A stretch of 64,000 bases of DNA from Mastigias papua (Eukaryota > Cnidaria > Scyphozoa > Rhizostomeae > Mastigiidae). Location: the NCBI GenBank assembly GCA_964019165.1, contig OZ025278.1, positions 9,293,028 to 9,357,027 on the forward strand, given 5' to 3'. Made by a program: the position numbers and the translations under genes. Below the pieces are notes generated by a model that saw only the letters and a list, made by a program, of their open reading frames with translations, did not search any database and was not told the origin of the DNA. Shown one piece after another: positions 59,463 to 64,000 of this stretch (positions are counted from its first letter, which is position 1; each line of letters begins with the position of its first letter).

Positions 59463-59879
59463 TATTCAGCCTACCATCTTCTTTGTATATCTATTTAGTA
59501 ATTCGTGTGTAATGTTTCATCAGCAATATTTACGTATATAGGAATGTAGTTTATGTTGTAATTTTAGTCGGTAGATCAGTTCATTCACACCACATCGCGT
59601 ATCTCTGGCTCCGTGTTCTCTGCACGTAAAATAAGACTTCAACCTTATCGACGAAGGAAGGCTGGCTACCACTGCAACCCTCTCTAACGAGACGAAATTA
59701 ATTGACTCTTTCTCAGCCTTTAAATAAGAAGAAAATACAATACTGTTCTTACAGGAGGTCATATTTAGAAACAGTGTTGCAGACTTATTTCATATCGTTT
59801 TTGCTTCATTGGCCTGAGAATTAGGTTTTAACTCGCTTTTAAAAAAATTGGTCGACCTCAAAGTTCTTTTATCGCTTAG
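59463..59879. other. No gene recognised
   Basis: A minus frame at 59520-59762 (SLERVAVVASLPSSIRLKSY) is unrecognised; it may be LINE-derived like its neighbour. Confidence 0.4.
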
Positions 59880-60110
59880 AAATGACATACCTTGGCACCA
59901 ACAAAAGAAAAGCAGTTTAAGATTCCTAATCTTAGCCTTGATATTTGCAGATACCTCATTTGTCTAGTTTCATATTTTGAGACCTGAGATCTCCTTGTAA
60001 ACTTTCCGTTCAGCTTGCCTAGGCATAATTCCTCATCAGTCTTATATACCAGAATGGCTGCATCATATTTAACTAGCTCCTTATCACTTACATACATTTT
60101 TATAAGAATA
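59880..60110 (-). mobile_element. LINE C-terminal fragment
   Basis: The minus frame reads ELVKYDAAILVYKTDEELCL and GKFTRRSQVSKYETRQMRYL, ending FSFVGAKVCHF. This is the block …R..LR…F.GAKVWN… near the end of many CR1/L2-like RTs. A related but different family from the 23.3-kb copy. Confidence 0.65.
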
Positions 60111-61882
60111 TAATCTCTAAGGATGTCAAAGCTCGATATCTATCAAGGTTTAGTCATTTTGTTGATTTTAATTGTTTTTAGAATATAAAACCAGAGTGCA
60201 GTTCACTTATCCACTCTGGAACTCGTTACCTATGATGTGACTAAGAATGTAGTCTTTACCAGAATTAATATTTTTAGGCTCAAATTAAAAAGATTTAAGA
60301 GCATTGAGGCTCGGTGAAAATTAGGTATCCTTATAGAATTAGATAGTTTGTAATCGTGTGAATGGTATCTGGTCCTTGATAGGAGCAGACTCTGTGAGGT
60401 AGACTTCTTAGCTCTGTATGTTTTGCAAAGTAGAGAATTGGATTTCAGAAAGGTACCCCATACTAAATTTAAGCATTCATGGTGACTTTCCATCAATGCA
60501 TGGTATACATGAAATAGTTTTAACTGAGAGGAGATCCATCTTAGTTGTCTGATAGAGTTCAGTTCACATTTTAGTCTTCATTTTAGTATTTTATATTGTT
60601 GTTTCTAGCAGAGATCTTCATCTATACTTAGGCTTAAGTGTTTCCCATGTGTTACTTCATGTATTTTCTGCTACCAGGTAAGCAAACTACAGAGTACCCT
60701 TTAGCAGAGACACTTCTATGTGTATTATTAGACAAAAAAATATCACAAGTCATCAGCGATTGAGATCACCTGCTACTGGAATCTCATCATTTTTGATGAT
60801 GGGTATGTTGCAAAGCAGCAAAGGGGAAATCTGGAAAGAATTTGAACAGAGTTTATAAAAGGACAAATTTCATTACTATAGTACCTTGTAAGCCATTGCG
60901 TTAAGTGTTTAAGTGTAAGATGACACAAAATCAGTCGTAGCATGCTAAGGAACTTTAACCATTTTTTCGTAAACTTTAATAAACAATATCACCCTGAAAC
61001 AAGGCCAGTCCCTAAGGTCGAGTTCATCATCTGCTCCATGTTATCATCTGCTCCATGCTCCATTGTGAAGATCTGCTTTTATTATATCTTCAAGTGACAA
61101 GATATGGCTTTATTAGTGACAGTATAAAGTATATGAAAGCATTAGCAAGAGAGTTATTTAGACCACAATCTGATTTTGAACTGCTTGCAAACTGCTTTTC
61201 AAAGTTCTTATCATATATTTGATAGAAAATACAGGCCATGGCCAAGCCTATCTTTATTTGGCTCCTAATGAATAACCAGTGTAGCCTTTTTGGAATTTTT
61301 ATCCCCCTCTCAGATTTCTGCAAAAGTTTTGACCCCCACTCCAGAACTTCAGAGTGTACTCCATGCTCCTTCTTTTAGAATATTATTTATTTTTACCCCC
61401 TCCATCTGAGTGTGTAAAAGTTTTATCCCCTCCTAGACGTCTTCCACACCCTCCCTTTGGAAGGATTAATGACCGGTCCCTATGTACACCATGAACAGAG
61501 TGTGAAGGTGTCTCTTTGATTTTCTATATCAGTCTGTAATGTTGAAAGTATTTTATAATGAATGAAGTGCTTCTAAGAACTATCATTTATATTACTGCTT
61601 TCACTTACAGTTTGACACGAATCCTAGTTACCATTAGGTGATTTTTGCCAACTAGGGTTTAATTTACATAAAATGAATAGAAAATTACAGAAGAAAGAAT
61701 ATATGAACTCAAAGGGAGAGCAACCTTATCAAAACACACGTGTCCAGGCTAAGACATGAATCTATTAATTCGTGCTTTGGACGGCAAGGGAGCTTTATGG
61801 CATCAGAAAAGTAAAGGATGATAGTTTCTCCTTGTCATCTGTTGGCCTTCCTTTTACTAGCACCATCTTCGTCAACCATAGA
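60111..61882. other. No gene recognised
   Basis: A minus frame at 60230-60496 (TRYHSHDYKLSNSIRIP) has a faint likeness to LINE C-termini but not enough to call. The rest is non-coding. Confidence 0.4.
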
Positions 61883-62515
61883 CAGGGGCATAGATTCCGC
61901 GGCGGTGTGGGGGTATGACACCCCCCAACAGATAAAACAGCACAGTTTGCAGGGCAATTGAATCTCTCTGCAAGGTAATAATGGTATCATAGAACCTTGC
62001 CGCATATGAATTCCAGCGCACATTGTGACGTAAACAATCTTTCTTTCGGCGTACTGGTGGGAGGGTTTCTTTCTAACGTTGAACTATAGACATGCGACAG
62101 CAAAAGGAAGGGTCAGCTTAGCTTGTTCGTTTTTTATTTCCAGGTTAAAGGGTCAGTTTTCCTTCTGGGAGAAGAGATCAATGATGATAGCAACTTTATT
62201 CCATGTTGCAGAGAGTGCGTTCTCCGACGTTCTAGAGGGCGTGGCCCTTGAAAAGCTGTTCTTAAGGCAAGCCCACAGACCCCCATCTTTCTGGCAAATC
62301 AGTGAATTCATCTATGCTATGAATTATACCTGCGATAAACACAACTTGGCATCTAATGAGATTTTCATACTTGGGAAAGACGACGGTTTACTACTACTGC
62401 AATGGTATTCTTTCTCTTATCATAAAATGGATGTAATTTCCGCAGGGAAATGTCCAGTGTTGCAGGACAAGACTTCTGACCCCCTCCCAATGAAAGTATA
62501 GAAGTTACACCCCTG
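61883..62515. mobile_element. Candidate old hAT-like MITE
   Basis: The left end CAGGGGCATAGATTCC and the reversed right end CAGGGGTGTAACTTCT share CAGGGG..TA..TTC. G-rich and C-rich blocks lie inside both ends. No target duplication is found. The frame at 62079-62501 inside it (MATLFHVAESAFSDVLEGVA-like stretch) is not recognised. Confidence 0.3.
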
Positions 62516-63336
62516 GGCCCAGTGCATTCCCAGTAGTAGCCAAAAATTCAAAGAATTTCCCAGTTATATCACTCTTAGTTTGAAATGCATCGTTCCTCTA
62601 CTCTACTGTGTCTACAGAGCATGATCACAAAATCTGTCCCCTTTTTGAGAAACTTCCCTCCCTCCCCCCACCCCCCCCCCCGAGTGAAAATTCCTCAAAA
62701 TACCATGGTCAAAAGTATACGACTAGAGGTTCTGGAAAGACATCCTACACAGTTCTTTCCAAGATAGGTTTTCTAACTTTTCCAGTGTGATGAGAAAAGT
62801 TGGGCTGGGGGGGGGGGTGGAGGAGGGGTTGAAGAGTTCTAGCAAATTGCTCTTTCATACCATGTGCTATCTATTGGATTTGCTACCTCTTTATTTTATG
62901 CTTTTGTACTGCCTACAGTGGCCTTTGTGGGCGTAGTCATTAAAAGGGTGTCTCTGGGCTGGTCTTTTTATCCCGCTTTATTTTGCGTGTACCTTGGCAG
63001 TTCTGCAACTGAGACAGTGGACTGAAAGTAATAGGAATCTAATACGCTCACTCCCCATTATGGGCCCATTATTCGTGCCGCTCTGTTCACTTGATAAGGT
63101 TGGCAGAACACAAACGTGCCCTATCAAACGTGTGTTACCTTGTGTCCCTGTTTGACTTATCGTATGTTCCCCTCAATTGATTGGCTAGTTATTCCTAGCA
63201 GAACAATCAGGTGGATGTTCTTTTCTTTTTCCTATGTCACTATGCGAACGAGGCTGCAAACAGGAAGAATCCAGAGTCGCCCTAGTTAGGAACAGGGAAG
63301 CAAGTGGGTTGGCAAACGTGTTCTGCGCTGTGAAAG
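62516..63336. other. Upstream region of the JmjC-like gene
   Basis: Contains long homopolymer runs (C at about 62672-62681, G at about 62808-62817). No TATA box or other promoter element is evident before 63337. Confidence 0.4.
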
Positions 63337-63804
63337 ATGTATAGATTGTCAAGCAAGTTCATTTTCAACGTTGTATTATTATTGCATCTTTTTGACGTAT
63401 CTTGTAGTAGTAATGAAGCTGTTTTTTTTCCTCCACAAGTCCTTACAGTTCCGGGAGAACCCATAGGACATCTAAAGCCATATGGCCATCAACGTTTGCC
63501 AGAAGGCCCTGTAAAGGAATACAACGAACCTCTTCCTGCCGAAGAATTTTGGAAAAGTCATGTCAAACCACATATACCATTGGTTTATCGACAAGCAATT
63601 AATAAATCCCCAGCAATTAAAATCTGGACGGATGAATATTTGACAGAAAAGTATGGTGATCTGGACGTACTTGTGGAGCTGAAGAGGGAGAATAGAACCT
63701 CTTCTTCTGGAAGAATGCAACTGAAGAATTTTTTAAAGCTCTACCAGCACGAGGAGCTTTATGTAGTTAGTATGCTCCCTAGTGAAATGATGGAAGATGT
63801 TCAG
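63337..63804 (+). CDS. Secreted/ER JmjC (cupin-8)-like protein, exon 1, partial
   Basis: 156 codons ending CAG^GTATAT at a phase-0 donor; the gene continues beyond the window. The start MYRLSSKFIFNVVLLLHLFD then VSCSS is a good signal peptide. The mature N-terminus reads GEPIGHLKPYGHQRLPEGPV and EEFWKSHVKPHIPLVYRQAI, followed by WTDEYLTEKYGDLDVLVELK, NFLKLYQHEELYVVSMLPS and EMMEDVQ. This is the usual lead-in of JmjC/cupin-8 proteins related to JMJD7 and other Fe(II)/2-oxoglutarate hydroxylases: 'place the donor protein, W…YL...YGD..V'. The iron-binding HxD…H residues would be in later exons, so catalytic activity cannot be judged. The start is the first Met in frame before the hydrophobic stretch. 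Confidence 0.8.
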
Positions 63805-64000
63805 GTATATGAATAAACTTTTGATTTCATTTCCTCTTGCTTCATTTTCCTCCTATTTTATCATGCCGTAAAATATCTATCAAATGTATCTATCAAATTG
63901 TATCAAATGGACCAGAGATATGATTGAAACTTACTGCAAACAAGTACTACAACTTAAATGAATCCAGACTGTTTTATCCTATCACACATGTTTTTTCTGT
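63805..64000 (+). other. Start of intron 1 of the JmjC-like gene
   Basis: Begins GTATATGAATAAAC and has in-frame stops. No second exon before the window ends. Confidence 0.65.

Noticed and set aside
60230..60496. Minus-strand frame as a LINE C-terminus
   Set aside because: The likeness (TRYHSHDYKLSNS) is too weak and the RGA..WN block is missing.
62079..62501. 140-residue frame as a host gene
   Set aside because: It lies within a candidate MITE, shows no known domain and has no clear splice or promoter context.

Overview
The window is eukaryotic, and almost certainly from an invertebrate animal. It is AT-rich, has spliced genes with GT..AG introns, and is filled with decayed non-LTR retrotransposons, Ty3/gypsy fragments, SINE-like sequences, hAT- and Harbinger-like DNA transposons, several MITE families and long (TA)n tracts. 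A cnidarian or another marine invertebrate is plausible from the mix of repeats and the two recognisable host genes, but the sequence does not settle it. There are no operons, prokaryotic genes or CRISPR arrays.

Host genes are sparse. A two-exon gene for a DUF2237-family protein lies at 50055-52070 (+). Its splice join falls inside the conserved motif, and a MITE with perfect 8-bp flanking repeats sits about 150 bp upstream of the start. At the right edge, 63337-63804 (+) is the first coding exon of a secreted or ER-targeted JmjC/cupin-8-like protein that continues outside the window. A Ser/Thr/Pro-rich exon with a signal-peptide-like start at 16877-17116 (-) is a weak third candidate.

Layout, left to right: decayed CR1/L2-like LINE (0.6-2.1 kb, +); decayed gypsy element with protease, RT, RNase H and integrase remnants, a primer-binding site and one LTR (3.4-7.3 kb, -); 5'-truncated RTE-like LINE with an 18-bp target-site duplication (9-10 kb, +); hAT-like MITE (11.3-12 kb); LINE fragments at 17.6, 19.2 and 23.3 kb; TA microsatellites at 20.1 and 24.2 kb; a SINE at 25.9 kb; four small TIR elements between 28 and 29.5 kb and again at 53.1 and 58.9 kb; a 2.8-kb decayed hAT element with a 51-bp tandem repeat (34.2-37.0 kb); two inverted copies of another hAT-like MITE (37.3 and 41.9 kb) around a second gypsy gag/PBS/LTR fragment; an unclassified RT fragment (40 kb, -); a long decayed LINE with endonuclease and RT (44.5-47 kb, +); the DUF2237 gene (50-52 kb); and a LINE with an SGNH-esterase ORF1 and an endonuclease ORF2 (53.8-57.3 kb).

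The most unusual object is a 1,936-bp inverted dimer at 54539-56474 inserted in that LINE ORF1. Each half carries terminal arrays of about 20-bp repeats (core CAGTTCAGTTTTG), 13-bp outer termini, and two convergent truncated ORFs, one of them helix-turn-helix-like. The whole unit is flanked by the 6-bp direct repeat CCTTGG. Removing it with one repeat reconnects the LINE ORF1. It looks like a foldback-type non-autonomous DNA transposon whose autonomous partner is not in the window.
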